This document shows positions 16,207 to 25,747 of a DNA stretch of 64,000 nt, piece by piece. This DNA comes from CAZTAK01 sp964611585 (GTDB taxonomy: Bacteria; Pseudomonadota; Alphaproteobacteria; SHVP01). The notes under the pieces were generated by a model. The model was not told where the DNA came from. It was given only the letters and a program-made list of their open reading frames with translations, and ran no database searches. The position numbers and the translations under genes are program-made. Where the stretch lies: assembly GCA_964611585.1 (NCBI GenBank), contig CAZTAK010000002.1, positions 1 to 64,000 on the forward strand, given 5' to 3'. How positions within the stretch are numbered: position 1 is the first letter of the stretch; every line of letters begins with the position of its first letter.

Positions 16207-17231
16207 CGGCTCTTGCCCTGTTTCCTGATCATACGCCGCAAGATAACGCTTTGGCGGTGCCAGTCGCGAATCGGAACCGCCGGATAACCGCCGTAGGTGG
16301 CGCCGGCCGGAATGTCGGCCATGACGCCGCTTTGGCCCGCGATCTGGGCGCCGTCGCCGATTCGCAGATGGCCAGCGACTGCGACCTGTCCGCCGACCAT
16401 CACGAAGTCCCCAAGCCGCGCACTGCCGGCGAATCCAGCCTGCCCGGCAACAATGCAGCCAAGGCCGAGGACCACGTTGTGACCGATTTGGACGAGATTA
16501 TCAATCCGGCATCCATCGCCGATCACCGTGTCCGAACCGGTTCCGCGATCGATGGCACAATTTGCGCCGATCTCGACATCGTCGCCGATCAAGACGCGGC
16601 CGAGCTGGGGAATATTGACATGGCCTTTGCGCCGGGGCGCGAAGCCAAACCCGTCCTGACCGATTCGGGTACCGGTGTGAATCACAACGCGGTCGCCGAT
16701 CAGGCAGTGGCTCAGTGAAACCTGGACATGGATACGCGCGCCGGCACCGATGACCACCCCGGGTGCGACTACCGAGTTGGCCCCGATTGCTGAACCAGCG
16801 CCGATTTCGGCGCCTCGACCGACGACGGCGCCGGGTGCGACGCTGGCGCCCTCACCCAGCACCGCTTCCGGATCGACGGCGGCCGAGGGCGCAATTCCCG
16901 GTTCAGGCGGTTGTTCGGGGTAGAAGGCGCGCGCGATTCGCGCGTAGGCGAGGTAGGGCGCGCCGGTCAGCAACAAGTGCATTCCGGCCGGCGCCTGCGC
17001 GGCGTACTTGGCTTCGATGACGCAGGCCCCGGCGGAACTGGTCTCGAATTGGGCACCGTATTTCGGGTTGTCGAGAAAAGAGAGTTCGTCGATTCCGGCC
17101 CGGTCGAGCGGCGCCACGTCGATCACCGATTTCTCTGGATCACTAAGTTCGGCGACTTCCGCGCCGCCAATGCGGGCCAAATCGTGCAGCGCGAATGGCC
17201 CTTTTCGGTCAAAGAATCGCCGGTCAACCAT
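16203..17231 (-). CDS. lpxD: UDP-3-O-acylglucosamine N-acyltransferase
   Basis: A 342-residue acyltransferase that adds the second hydroxyacyl chain (on the 2-amino group) in lipid A synthesis. An N-terminal uridine-binding domain is followed by a long left-handed beta-helix with hexapeptide repeats and the catalytic histidine region (VQIGHNVVLGLGCIV). The C-terminus ends in a short helix. Its ATG overlaps the skp stop by one base and its stop overlaps fabZ, so the three are coupled. Confidence 0.95.
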   Translation of the reverse strand: MVDRRFFDRKGPFALHDLARIGGAEVAELSDPEKSVIDVAPLDRAGIDELSFLDNPKYGAQFETSSAGACVIEAKYAAQAPAGMHLLLTGAPYLAYARIARAFYPEQPPEPGIAPSAAVDPEAVLGEGASVAPGAVVGRGAEIGAGSAIGANSVVAPGVVIGAGARIHVQVSLSHCLIGDRVVIHTGTRIGQDGFGFAPRRKGHVNIPQLGRVLIGDDVEIGANCAIDRGTGSDTVIGDGCRIDNLVQIGHNVVLGLGCIVAGQAGFAGSARLGDFVMVGGQVAVAGHLRIGDGAQIAGQSGVMADIPAGATYGGYPAVPIRDWHRQSVILRRMIRKQGKSR

Positions 17232-17830
17232 TACTCGACGGCCGGCGGGGCAATCGCCACGTCGGGCAGGGCAAGATCGACACGGCGAATCACCTCGTCC
17301 GTAACGTCGAGGGTGCGCGAGGCGAAAATGATTTGAGTCTTGGCAACTATGACGTTGATGTCGCGCTCGCGCGTCAATTCGGCGAAGATCGGAATCATGG
17401 TCTCACGAACGAGGTTCATCGATTCCGAAAATCGGGCATCGAGGGCGCGGGAGATCGCCTGAACGCGCTGCTGCACCGCATCGACGCGGAGTCGAAATTC
17501 GCGCTCGCGTTCGGCAAACGCTTCCGGCGACAGAATCGTGCGCTGCCGCGCAAGCTCCTGATCGTCCTCGCGCAGCTTGTTCTCCTGTTCCGTTATCTCG
17601 GCAAGGTATTCGACTCGAAATGATTCCATCTGACTGCGAATGCTTTGCGCTGCCGCCGCATCATTGAGCACACGCTGTATGTCGACGATCGCCAGAACCG
17701 CGACCGGCGCCGGCCCGGTCTCAGCCGGTGCCTCTTGCGCGCCGACCGGAATTGCCGCCAACAGCACCGCCGCGAACAAAAAGGCGGCGAGGTTAGACCC
17801 CGAACGGTGGCGCCCTGTCCGGATCGTCAT
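17231..17830 (-). CDS. skp: Periplasmic OmpH/Skp-family chaperone
   Basis: A 199-residue protein of the Skp/OmpH family, which holds unfolded outer-membrane proteins in the periplasm. The N-terminus is a signal peptide (basic start, AAFLFAAVLLAAIPVGAQA-like core, cleavage near GAQ-EA). The middle is a charged coiled coil (QMESFRVEYLAEITEQENK region), followed by the conserved C-terminal segment INVIVAKTQIIFAS. I chose the ATG at 17830, which begins one base after the bamA stop; the frame stays open upstream inside bamA but would lack a signal peptide. It partners BamA, made just before it. Confidence 0.88.
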   Translation of the reverse strand: MTIRTGRHRSGSNLAAFLFAAVLLAAIPVGAQEAPAETGPAPVAVLAIVDIQRVLNDAAAAQSIRSQMESFRVEYLAEITEQENKLREDDQELARQRTILSPEAFAEREREFRLRVDAVQQRVQAISRALDARFSESMNLVRETMIPIFAELTRERDINVIVAKTQIIFASRTLDVTDEVIRRVDLALPDVAIAPPAVE

Positions 17831-17831
17831 C

Positions 17832-20144
17832 TTAGAAGCGCGCGCCAAACGAAAGAAAGAACGCCTGTGTTTCATCGACTGGTTCCTTCTTAAGGACTGT
17901 CGCATAGTCGACCTCGATGGGGCCGAAGGGCGATATCCATGAAATTCCAAAGCCGCTAGAAATGCGGATCGAGCCAACATCGAATAGATCGTTGCCCGTT
18001 GCGTCAATATTGGAAAGAGTTCCCGCTTGCGAAAAGACCCGGCCGAGAATCCCGAGCTCGCTCGGAAGGCCGAGCGGGAACCTGATTTCGGCGGTGCTGA
18101 CAAAGTACATATTTCCGCCCAGGGCGTCGCCTGAGGCCCTATCGCGCGGTCCGATCCCGGAAGGGCGAAAACCGCGGAAATTATTACCGCCGACGAAGAA
18201 TCGGTCGGTAATGCCGACGTCCTGCCCGATACCGACAACGTACCCTTCGCGTAGCCTGAGTGTGGCGACCCATTCCTCCCACACCGGACGATAGTACGCG
18301 AGGCGCAATTCGTTCCTGAGATACCGTTTGTTGCCGCCCACCCCCGCCAGCGATTGATCGAAACTTATGATGTACCCCTCAGTCGGTTGGAACCGATCGT
18401 CGCGAAGGTCATACACCAAGGTATGGCCGACTGCGGACGTGATCGAGGTTCCCTCCTGGTCGCTCACGAACTGCGAGGCGTCGGACCCGATATCGGAGAT
18501 GGTGTCGCTGCGCAACGTGTAGCGGACGTTTTGCCGCAAATTCTCGGTCAGACGGTAGCCGCCCCGAAGAGCAAATCCCGCTTCCTGCGTATCGAACGAA
18601 CTTTCCGACTGCCGGTCCGAAGATTTTCGGAATACGTCGAAACCGGCGGCAAGATTTCGGTCAAGGAAATAGGGTTCAGTGAAGGACAGATCGATTTCCT
18701 GGGTGCGTGCAGAAAGCTGAAACGTCGCCCGAAGGTCCTGCCCTTTGCCGAGCAAATTCCGTTCCCGAATCGTTATGTCGCCGATGACCTTTTCGGTTGT
18801 CGAATATCCGACCCCGAACGTGAGCTCGCCGGTCGAGCGTTCGCGGATGTCGACGCCAACGACGGTTTTGTCCTCGGCTGAACCCGGTTCGCTCGACATC
18901 TCGACCAGTTCGAAGAACCCGAGGTCGCGAACCTGCTGGCGTGAACGGCGCAGGCGGGCCGCGTTGAAGGCATCGCCTTCGGCAATCCGGAATTCGCGCC
19001 GGATCACCTTGTCAAGCGTGCGAACGTTGCCGGTAATGTTTATGCGTTCAACGTATACACGGGGGCCTTCATCGATATCGAAGTGGATGTCGACTAGTTT
19101 CTGATCGCGGTCGAGTGTCAGGCGGGGCCGGATATCAGAGAATGCAAACCCAAGATTGCCTATTTGGAAGGTCAGGTTTTGAATCGTTTCTTCAACTTCG
19201 GTGGCGCTGTACACCTCGCCCGGGACGATCGGAATGAAGGCGCGTAGAGTGGACGATGGCAACGACCGAATCTGCGATTCAACCGTGATCGAACCGACAT
19301 CGAATCGATCCCCTTCATCGATGGTGAAAGTGACGAAAAATTCGCTGCGGTCAACGGCCAGATCTGCCACCGCCGCGACAACGCGAAAATCGGCGTAGCC
19401 CTTGCCAAGATAGAAGTTGCGCAGCATTTCGCGATCGAACGTCAGACGGTCAGGGTCGTAGTTGTCCGCCGACGAAAACAGTCGCCAAAACCGAGTCTCC
19501 TTGGTCGTGATCTCGGCCCGCAGCTTGCGGTCGGAAAAGGCGCGGTTGCCGATGAAGTTGATCTTGCGGATCCCGGTAACCGGTCCTTCGTTGATTTCAA
19601 ACACGAGATCGACCCGGTTCTGCGGCAACTGAATAACCTTGGGCTCGACGGTGGCGGCAAACCGTCCTGAGCGGCGGTATATCTGAACCAGGCGTTGGAC
19701 GTCGGTTTGAACCCGCGAGCGGGTGTAGACCACGCGCGGACGCAACTGCACCTCTGACTCCAGAACCTCGTCATCGATGATCCGGTTTCCCTCGAACGCG
19801 AGCCGGTTGATGATCGGGTTCTCGATCACGTTGACGATAAGATCGCCGCCCGATTGACGGATGGTTACATCCGAAAACAACCCGGTGGCGAACAACGTCT
19901 TGAGAGAGCGGTCAATGCGCGACGGGGTAATGCGGTCCCCCGGCCGAAGCGTCATATAGGACTGAACTGTCGCCGCCTCGACGCGCTGGTTGCCCTCGAC
20001 CCGAACGCGGTCTAGAATCAGCTCCTGCGCCTGCGCCTTGCCCCATGCGGCGGTGACCAACAGTGCGGCCAGCATCAACAGCGCCACGACCCTGCGCCCG
20101 GCCCCACCCCGGCCGGCCGTCCGGGCATCACTGCGGCAGCTCAC
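17832..20144 (-). CDS. bamA: Outer membrane protein assembly factor BamA
   Basis: A 770-residue Omp85-family core of the beta-barrel assembly machine. A signal peptide (cleavage near AQA-QE) precedes five POTRA domains (VRVEGNQRVEAATVQSYM opens the first) and a 16-strand barrel with the loop-6 signature region GGNNFRGFRPSGIGPRD. It ends in phenylalanine (SFGARF), as expected for an outer-membrane barrel. It overlaps rseP by four bases and is followed directly by skp. Length is usual. Confidence 0.96.
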   Translation of the reverse strand: MSCRSDARTAGRGGAGRRVVALLMLAALLVTAAWGKAQAQELILDRVRVEGNQRVEAATVQSYMTLRPGDRITPSRIDRSLKTLFATGLFSDVTIRQSGGDLIVNVIENPIINRLAFEGNRIIDDEVLESEVQLRPRVVYTRSRVQTDVQRLVQIYRRSGRFAATVEPKVIQLPQNRVDLVFEINEGPVTGIRKINFIGNRAFSDRKLRAEITTKETRFWRLFSSADNYDPDRLTFDREMLRNFYLGKGYADFRVVAAVADLAVDRSEFFVTFTIDEGDRFDVGSITVESQIRSLPSSTLRAFIPIVPGEVYSATEVEETIQNLTFQIGNLGFAFSDIRPRLTLDRDQKLVDIHFDIDEGPRVYVERINITGNVRTLDKVIRREFRIAEGDAFNAARLRRSRQQVRDLGFFELVEMSSEPGSAEDKTVVGVDIRERSTGELTFGVGYSTTEKVIGDITIRERNLLGKGQDLRATFQLSARTQEIDLSFTEPYFLDRNLAAGFDVFRKSSDRQSESSFDTQEAGFALRGGYRLTENLRQNVRYTLRSDTISDIGSDASQFVSDQEGTSITSAVGHTLVYDLRDDRFQPTEGYIISFDQSLAGVGGNKRYLRNELRLAYYRPVWEEWVATLRLREGYVVGIGQDVGITDRFFVGGNNFRGFRPSGIGPRDRASGDALGGNMYFVSTAEIRFPLGLPSELGILGRVFSQAGTLSNIDATGNDLFDVGSIRISSGFGISWISPFGPIEVDYATVLKKEPVDETQAFFLSFGARF

Positions 20145-21277
20145 GAAAACAGTCCGGTAACGTAGCCGAAAATGTTCAACCGGTTGAGATCGTTGAAAGT
20201 CGTGAACACGATCAGCGCCAGCACCAATATCAAGCCAAACCGCAAACTGATGCCTTGGGCGCGCGCGCTCAGGGGTCGGCCGCGCAGCCCTTCGATTATG
20301 TAGAACAGAAGATGGCCGCCGTCGAGGATCGGCACCGGGAACAAGTTGATCAGCCCGAGGCTAACCGACAAAAAGGCCGCGAACTGTATCGCCGCGATCA
20401 CGCCCAACTGGGCCACCTGCCCCGACATCTGGGCGATGCCAATCGGCCCGGCAAGATCGGTGGTGCCGCGTGTGCCGACGATCATCTGCCGCAACGCCAC
20501 GAACGTGGTGCTGACGATGTCGATTGTCGCACGGGTTCCGGCCCAGATCGCCGAGAGCGGATCGTGGCGCACAAATTCGACGGATGAGGACCGGACTCCG
20601 AGGCGCCCGATCCGCAAAACGTTTCCGAACTGGTCGGTCTCGACGATCAGTTCGGGGGTCGCCTTCAGCATCAGTTCCAATTCGTCACGGCGGACGACGA
20701 TTTCCAGTTCCTCGCCGGGCCGCAACTGTACCAACCGCTGTAGGTCCTCGAAGCGCCGGATCGTCGCCCCTCCGACCTCAAGAATTCGGTCGCCCGCCAT
20801 CAACCCGGCGCGCTCGGCCGGGCTATCGGAAATGACTTCGCTGACGACCGGTGCCGTAAATGGTTGACCGACGATCGAAAATATTCCCGCAAACAGGATA
20901 ATTGCGAACAGGAAGTTGGCCAGGGGACCAGCGACGACGACGGCGGCGCGATGGCGCAGAGGTTTGTGATGAAAGTTGACGGCGCGCTCGGCCGCAGTCA
21001 TGCTGCCGACCCCGTCGCCGGCCGCACTCGCGGCATTGGCATCGCCGAAAAACTTGACGTAGCCGCCGATGGGAATCGACGCGATCTTCCATCGCGTCCC
21101 GTGGCGGTCGTCCCAGCCGTAGAGTTCGTGCCCGAAGCCGATGGAAAATACCTCCACCCGGATACCGGCCCAGCGCGCAACCAGGTAGTGCCCCATCTCA
21201 TGCACGAATACGAGCACGCTGATGATGACGAAAAACGTCGCAACGGACTCTATCCTCTCAAAAACAAACTCGATCAC
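20141..21277 (-). CDS. rseP: RIP metalloprotease RseP (site-2 protease)
   Basis: A 378-residue intramembrane zinc protease, which in known systems cleaves anti-sigma factors after a first cut. The first membrane helix carries HEMGH (residues 26-30). A single PDZ domain is visible (VISDSPAERAGLMAGDRILEVGG), where E. coli RseP has two. The last membrane region has the third zinc ligand motif PVPILDGGHLLFY. Placed between dxr and bamA as in many proteobacteria. Its anti-sigma substrate is not in the window. Confidence 0.93.
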   Translation of the reverse strand: MIEFVFERIESVATFFVIISVLVFVHEMGHYLVARWAGIRVEVFSIGFGHELYGWDDRHGTRWKIASIPIGGYVKFFGDANAASAAGDGVGSMTAAERAVNFHHKPLRHRAAVVVAGPLANFLFAIILFAGIFSIVGQPFTAPVVSEVISDSPAERAGLMAGDRILEVGGATIRRFEDLQRLVQLRPGEELEIVVRRDELELMLKATPELIVETDQFGNVLRIGRLGVRSSSVEFVRHDPLSAIWAGTRATIDIVSTTFVALRQMIVGTRGTTDLAGPIGIAQMSGQVAQLGVIAAIQFAAFLSVSLGLINLFPVPILDGGHLLFYIIEGLRGRPLSARAQGISLRFGLILVLALIVFTTFNDLNRLNIFGYVTGLFS

Positions 21278-21304
21278 GGTGAACCCATGTTGTAGGCAGG
21301 CGGG

Positions 21305-22495
21305 CTAGCGGCGGCGCCGTGCAATCATCTCTTCGGCGCACTTCCGGGCGGCACGGTCGAGGTCGATCACCTCGGCAATTGAGGCTAGCGCACCGCAGGT
21401 CATGGCACCCAGCGCAGCCTCCACCGTCCGCGCGATATCGAGGAACGCCAGGCGGCGGTTGAGGAAGGCGTGAACGGCAACTTCGTTGGCGGCATTTAGA
21501 ATCGTAGGTGCGCCACCGCCCGCTTTCAAAGCTTCGCGGGCCAAACGAAGACTGGGAAACCGATTGATGTCCGGGTTTTCGAATGTGAGTTGACCGAGGC
21601 CGGCGAGGTCGAGGCGCTGCGCCGGTGCGTCGATGCGGTCCGGCCATCCCAATGCGAACGCTATCGGCGTGCGCATGTCGGGCGTACCCATCTGGGCCAG
21701 CACCGAGCCATCGACGTAGGTCACCATGCTGTGCACCACGGATTGGGGGTGAATGACGATGTCGATGGCCGATTCCGGCGCGCCGAAGATGTAGTGAGCC
21801 TCGATCAGTTCCAAGCCTTTGTTCATCATTGTCGCCGAATCGACGGATATCTTTGCACCCATTTCCCAGGTCGGATGGGCCAGTGCCTGCTCCACCGTTA
21901 CATGCGCCATGACTTCGATGTCGAGGTTGCGGAACGGTCCGCCCGAAGCGGTCAGGATGATCCGTTCGACCGAATCGCGTTGATCGAAATCGAACACCTG
22001 GAAGATCGCGTTGTGTTCGGAATCGACCGGCAACAATGTCGCGCCGCACAGCGCCACCTCCGCCATGACGAGATCGCCGGCGCTGACCAGGCATTCCTTG
22101 TTGGCGAGCGCCAGCACAGCGCCTTGCTGGATCGCCGCCAGTGCCGGTTCGAGACCGGCAGCGCCGACGATCGCCGCCATCACCCAGTCGGCGGGCCGGC
22201 GCGCCGCCTCGACCAGCGCTTGCGTGCCGGCAGCGACCTCGATCCCGGTTCCGGCGAGAGCCTCGCGCAAGGGGCCATACAGCGATTCATCGCCGATCAC
22301 GGCCAAAGCGGGACGAAGCCGCACCGCCTGTTCCGTCAGTTGCGCGACGCTGGTGTTCGCGGTCAGCGCCTCGACCCGGTAGCGTTCCGGGTTGCGTTCG
22401 ATCAAATCGACGGTATTGGAACCGACCGACCCGGTCGATCCGAGAATCGTCACGCGCTTGGACCGGGCCTCCTCTCGGGGATTCACTAACGCCAT
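21305..22495 (-). CDS. dxr: 1-deoxy-D-xylulose 5-phosphate reductoisomerase
   Basis: A 396-residue NADPH enzyme that makes MEP in the non-mevalonate isoprenoid pathway. The NADPH fold opens with ILGSTGSVGSNT; the metal and substrate loop includes VDSEHNAIFQ; ASGGPFRN and MGAKISVDSATMMNKGLELIEA are family signatures. It overlaps cdsA by 10 bp. Its product leads to the undecaprenyl chain made by UppS from the same operon. Confidence 0.96.
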   Translation of the reverse strand: MALVNPREEARSKRVTILGSTGSVGSNTVDLIERNPERYRVEALTANTSVAQLTEQAVRLRPALAVIGDESLYGPLREALAGTGIEVAAGTQALVEAARRPADWVMAAIVGAAGLEPALAAIQQGAVLALANKECLVSAGDLVMAEVALCGATLLPVDSEHNAIFQVFDFDQRDSVERIILTASGGPFRNLDIEVMAHVTVEQALAHPTWEMGAKISVDSATMMNKGLELIEAHYIFGAPESAIDIVIHPQSVVHSMVTYVDGSVLAQMGTPDMRTPIAFALGWPDRIDAPAQRLDLAGLGQLTFENPDINRFPSLRLAREALKAGGGAPTILNAANEVAVHAFLNRRLAFLDIARTVEAALGAMTCGALASIAEVIDLDRAARKCAEEMIARRRR

Positions 22496-23310
22496 TGAAA
22501 CACGCTGCCGTTGTTCAGGAATGCGAAGGCAGCCAGCGCCGGAGCGGCGAAAAGCAGGCCATCGACTCTGTCGAGAATACCACCGTGACCGGGAATCAGG
22601 AGCCCTGAATCCTTGACCCCGAAATGGCGCTTGATCGCCGACTCGGCAAGGTCGCCCGCCTGGGATATCAACCCGATCACCAGACTGATGGCGATCAGCG
22701 CGCCCCAGGCGCCGGATGCGGCCAGCCAGGCGGCAACAGCGCCAGTCGCGGCCGCCGCCACAAGCCCCCCGATCAGGCCGGACCAGGTCTTATTGGGGCT
22801 GACCGCGGGCGCGAGTCTCGGTCCGCGGATCGTCCGCCCGGCCAGGATGGCGCCGCTGTCGAGCGCCCACACCACCGCCAGCAGAAAAAGCATCACCGCC
22901 GCCCCGTGTTCCGTCTCGGTGCGCAGCCAGATGAGGGCGAGCGCTGGAATTCCGAAATAAGGAACCGCCGCGGCCGGCCACAGTGGCGGGCGATTCAACC
23001 CCCGCGAAACGCCCAACAGCGCCACCGCGCCGATGGCGATGACGCCAAAGGCGGCCGGGTAGAGCCCGAGCGCCGCGAGGATGGCAACGGCCGCCAGAGT
23101 CCCGGCCTGCATCGCACCCATCACCGTGCGCAGCCCGGTGCCGCCGCACAACCGGTCCCACTCGTTGGTCAGAAGCACGACAACTGCCAACACCAGCAGA
23201 TCAAACAGCCAGCCGCCAACCCAGACGCAGGCCACCGTCACCGGAATGAGCACGGCGGCGGATGCGATCCTGAGGCCTAGGGAGTCGGGTGTCGTCCCAG
23301 CCGCTCTCAT
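22486..23310 (-). CDS. cdsA: Phosphatidate cytidylyltransferase
   Basis: A 274-residue integral membrane enzyme that makes CDP-diacylglycerol, the precursor of all phospholipids. Multiple hydrophobic segments run through it and the C-terminal CDS signature is present (KRHFGVKDSGLLIPGHGGILDRVD). I chose the ATG at 23310, which overlaps the uppS stop as ATGA and gives a normal length. The longer open frame to 23436 lies inside uppS. Confidence 0.94.
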   Translation of the reverse strand: MRAAGTTPDSLGLRIASAAVLIPVTVACVWVGGWLFDLLVLAVVVLLTNEWDRLCGGTGLRTVMGAMQAGTLAAVAILAALGLYPAAFGVIAIGAVALLGVSRGLNRPPLWPAAAVPYFGIPALALIWLRTETEHGAAVMLFLLAVVWALDSGAILAGRTIRGPRLAPAVSPNKTWSGLIGGLVAAAATGAVAAWLAASGAWGALIAISLVIGLISQAGDLAESAIKRHFGVKDSGLLIPGHGGILDRVDGLLFAAPALAAFAFLNNGSVFQWR

Positions 23311-24041
23311 GCGCTGGCGGCGCCGTATCGCCGCTCTCGCCTCTGAAATTCGGCGATCGCCTGGGCCATGTCCTCGCTCGTAAAGTCGGGCCACAGGGTG
23401 TCGAGGAATACCAGCTCCGAATAGGCGAGTTGCCACAGCAGGAAATTGCTGAGGCGTTGTTCGCCGCTGGTCCGGATCATCAGATCCGGGTCGGGAATTC
23501 CAGCAGTGTCGAGGTGGTCGGCAAGGAGCCGGGGCGTGATGTCATCCGGGTGGATATTGCCCGCTGCCACCTTCTCTGCCAGCGATTGTACCGCTTTGAC
23601 GATCTCGTTCTGGCCACCGTAATTGAGCGCAATAATCAGATTGAGTCCGGTGTTGCCGCTGGTGGTCCGGGTGGCGTCGGCGATCAGCTCCTGAATGTCC
23701 GCCGGCAGCGGCGCCGGATCGCCAATGAACCGCATCCGTACGTTGTTGCGGTGCAGGTCCGCCAGTTCGCGCTTGATATAGAGGCGCATCAGCCCCATGA
23801 GATCGTTGATCTCGGCCGCCGGGCGCTTCCAGTTCTCAGACGAAAAAGCGTACAGCGTGAGATATTGGATGCCGAGACTGCGTGCCGCTTCGACCGCGGC
23901 CCTGACAGCGCGCGCGCCACGCTGGTGACCGGCGATCCGCGGCAGGCCGCGCGCCTTGGCCCATCGCCCGTTACCATCCATGATGATCGCGATGTGAATC
24001 GGCGGCGCGGGCACGCCATCTATGCGGGGAGCGACCGACAC
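23307..24041 (-). CDS. uppS: Undecaprenyl diphosphate synthase
   Basis: A 244-residue cis-prenyltransferase that builds the C55 lipid carrier for peptidoglycan and O-antigen. The substrate-binding segment IIMDGNGRWAKARGLPR carries the catalytic aspartate (residue 22). Downstream are FSSENWKRP and the C-terminal DLMIRTSGEQRLSNFLLWQLAYSE, all conserved. It lies three bases after frr and overlaps cdsA. Confidence 0.96.
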   Translation of the reverse strand: MSVAPRIDGVPAPPIHIAIIMDGNGRWAKARGLPRIAGHQRGARAVRAAVEAARSLGIQYLTLYAFSSENWKRPAAEINDLMGLMRLYIKRELADLHRNNVRMRFIGDPAPLPADIQELIADATRTTSGNTGLNLIIALNYGGQNEIVKAVQSLAEKVAAGNIHPDDITPRLLADHLDTAGIPDPDLMIRTSGEQRLSNFLLWQLAYSELVFLDTLWPDFTSEDMAQAIAEFQRRERRYGAASA

Positions 24042-24044
24042 CGG

Positions 24045-24602
24045 CTACACCTGCATGATCTCTGCTTGTTTCTCTTCGAATATTTTGTCGATCTTGGCGA
24101 TGGTGCCGTCGGTCATATTCTGGAACTCTTCGCCCCAGATTTTGTGATCGTCCTGCGACATTTCCCCCGCCTTTTCCAGTTTCTTGAGCTGGTCCATACC
24201 GTCACGACGCACGTTGCGGACCGCGACCCGGGCCTGTTCGCTATATTTGGCAGCGACCTTTGCCAGTTCGGCGCGCCGTTCCTCGGTCAGTTCGGGAATC
24301 GGGACGCGCACAAGCTGGCCGTCGGCAGACGGATTGAGCCCGAGGCCGGAATCGCGAATCGACTTTTCGACCGCCTTGACCATGGTCTTGTCCCAAACCT
24401 GAACACTAATCAAGCGCGGTTCGGGCACGTTGATGCTTGCCACCTGGCTGACCGGCGTCTCTGCGCCATAGGCGTCGACTTTGACCTGATCGAGCAGACT
24501 GGCCGATGCCCGCCCGGTCCGGAGTCCGCCGAATTCGCGCTTCAGGGCCTCAATGGCGCCGTGCATGCGGCGCTCGATATCGTCAACGTCCGGATCCGAC
24601 AC
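24045..24602 (-). CDS. frr: Ribosome recycling factor
   Basis: A 185-residue two-domain protein that splits the post-termination ribosome together with EF-G. Family features are the N-terminal ALKREFGGLRTGRAS, the central beta domain (VSQVASINVPEPRLISVQVWDK) and the long C-terminal helices (VRNVRRDGMDQLKKLEK). Its start lies about 20 bp inside the end of pyrH, a coupling common in alphaproteobacteria. Confidence 0.96.
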   Translation of the reverse strand: MSDPDVDDIERRMHGAIEALKREFGGLRTGRASASLLDQVKVDAYGAETPVSQVASINVPEPRLISVQVWDKTMVKAVEKSIRDSGLGLNPSADGQLVRVPIPELTEERRAELAKVAAKYSEQARVAVRNVRRDGMDQLKKLEKAGEMSQDDHKIWGEEFQNMTDGTIAKIDKIFEEKQAEIMQV

Positions 24603-25356
24603 CGCTTTCTCTCCCGACTAGGTCCACGGTCCCTGCCTTTTCACCGATGACGGTGCAAAGACCCGTGCCCGCGACCACTTGGGCAAACGCATTGGGTTCA
24701 TGGATCGAGAATACCAAGATCGGAATGTTGTTGTCGCGGGCCAATGTGATGGCGGCGGCATCCATGACTCGAAGGTCCCGCGCCAGCACTTCGATATAGG
24801 TGAGAAAATCATAGCGTGTGGCGGCCGGATCGGTCTTGGGATCGGCCGAATAGACCCCATCCACCTGAGTTGCCTTGAACAGCGCGTCGCAGCCCATTTC
24901 CGCGGCGCGAAGCGCGGCCGCCGTGTCGGTGGTGAAATAGGGATTGCCGGTGCCAGCGGCAAAAACCACCACCCGGTTCTTTTCCAGGTGCCGCACCGCG
25001 CGGCGCCGGACATAGGGCTCGCACACGCTTGCCATCGGGATTGCCGAAAGCACCCGCGTGCGAATCGCGATTTCTTCGAGGGCGTGCTGCATGGCGAGCG
25101 CGTTGATGACCGTGGCCAGCATGCCCATATAGTCGGCGTTGGCCCGTTCCATCCCCTGACCCGCCGCCGGGCCGCCGCGAAAGATGTTGCCGCCGCCGAC
25201 GACGAGGCATATTTCGATCCCTTGGCTGTGAACCGTCCCGACCTCGGCGGCGATCCGCTTGACCGTCGGCCAATCAATTCCATAACCGCTCCTGCCCATC
25301 AGGGCCTCTCCCGACATTTTCAGAAGAATGCGGCGATATGGCGGCAATGACGGCAT
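24583..25356 (-). CDS. pyrH: UMP kinase
   Basis: A 257-residue bacterial UMP kinase of the amino-acid-kinase fold, which phosphorylates UMP to UDP. Motifs include ILLKMSGEAL near the start, VVGGGNIFRG, MGMLATVINALAMQ and the C-terminal VARDNNIPILVFS-type segment. I placed the start at the ATG at 25356; a GTG three codons upstream (25365) is possible. It opens the pyrH-to-lpxB operon. A terminator-like hairpin about 230 bp upstream separates it from tsf. Confidence 0.95.
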   Translation of the reverse strand: MPSLPPYRRILLKMSGEALMGRSGYGIDWPTVKRIAAEVGTVHSQGIEICLVVGGGNIFRGGPAAGQGMERANADYMGMLATVINALAMQHALEEIAIRTRVLSAIPMASVCEPYVRRRAVRHLEKNRVVVFAAGTGNPYFTTDTAAALRAAEMGCDALFKATQVDGVYSADPKTDPAATRYDFLTYIEVLARDLRVMDAAAITLARDNNIPILVFSIHEPNAFAQVVAGTGLCTVIGEKAGTVDLVGRESGVGSGR

Positions 25357-25747
25357 GGGACACACGGGCTACAGGAACCGGCCGGAGAATATGGGCTCGG
25401 CCCGATAAGATACACTAAATCTAGTGGCAGCAAAACCACCATCCGCTAGAGATGGGGTCCCCGACACTGCAAGTGCCCGCGTTGGTTCGTCTGAAAACGC
25501 CCGTGGCCGCAAGGCGGCCCGCCGCTTTGGCGGGGCGCCCGCGCAGGCGTGGATCCTTGGTTCCGCTGCCGTGAGCGAAAAAAAACCGAAGTGGTTCCGA
25601 TCAAAACGGAACCGCTCTAGCGGTGCGACTCCGACAATTCGATCCCTCGATACCAGCCCGCACCGCTCGGTTAGCTTTTTGGTTGTGTTCAGTTCTGTTC
25701 GACGTTTGGTCCCAATTCCATCGGGTCCCAATGTCGGAAATGAACCG
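25357..25747. other. Gene-free stretch between tsf and pyrH
   Basis: About 390 bp without a convincing gene; the open frames here lack family features. It holds the tsf terminator (25578-25616), a short direct repeat of GGTCCCAAT near 25711-25735, and presumably the pyrH promoter, which I cannot place with confidence. Confidence 0.6.
25578..25616 (-). terminator. Rho-independent terminator after tsf
   Basis: On the minus strand AGCGGTTCCG pairs with CGGAACCACT (one wobble pair) around a short T-rich loop, followed after five bases by eight Ts. It lies about 130 bp past the tsf stop and ahead of pyrH, so it probably ends the rpsB-tsf transcript. Confidence 0.7.
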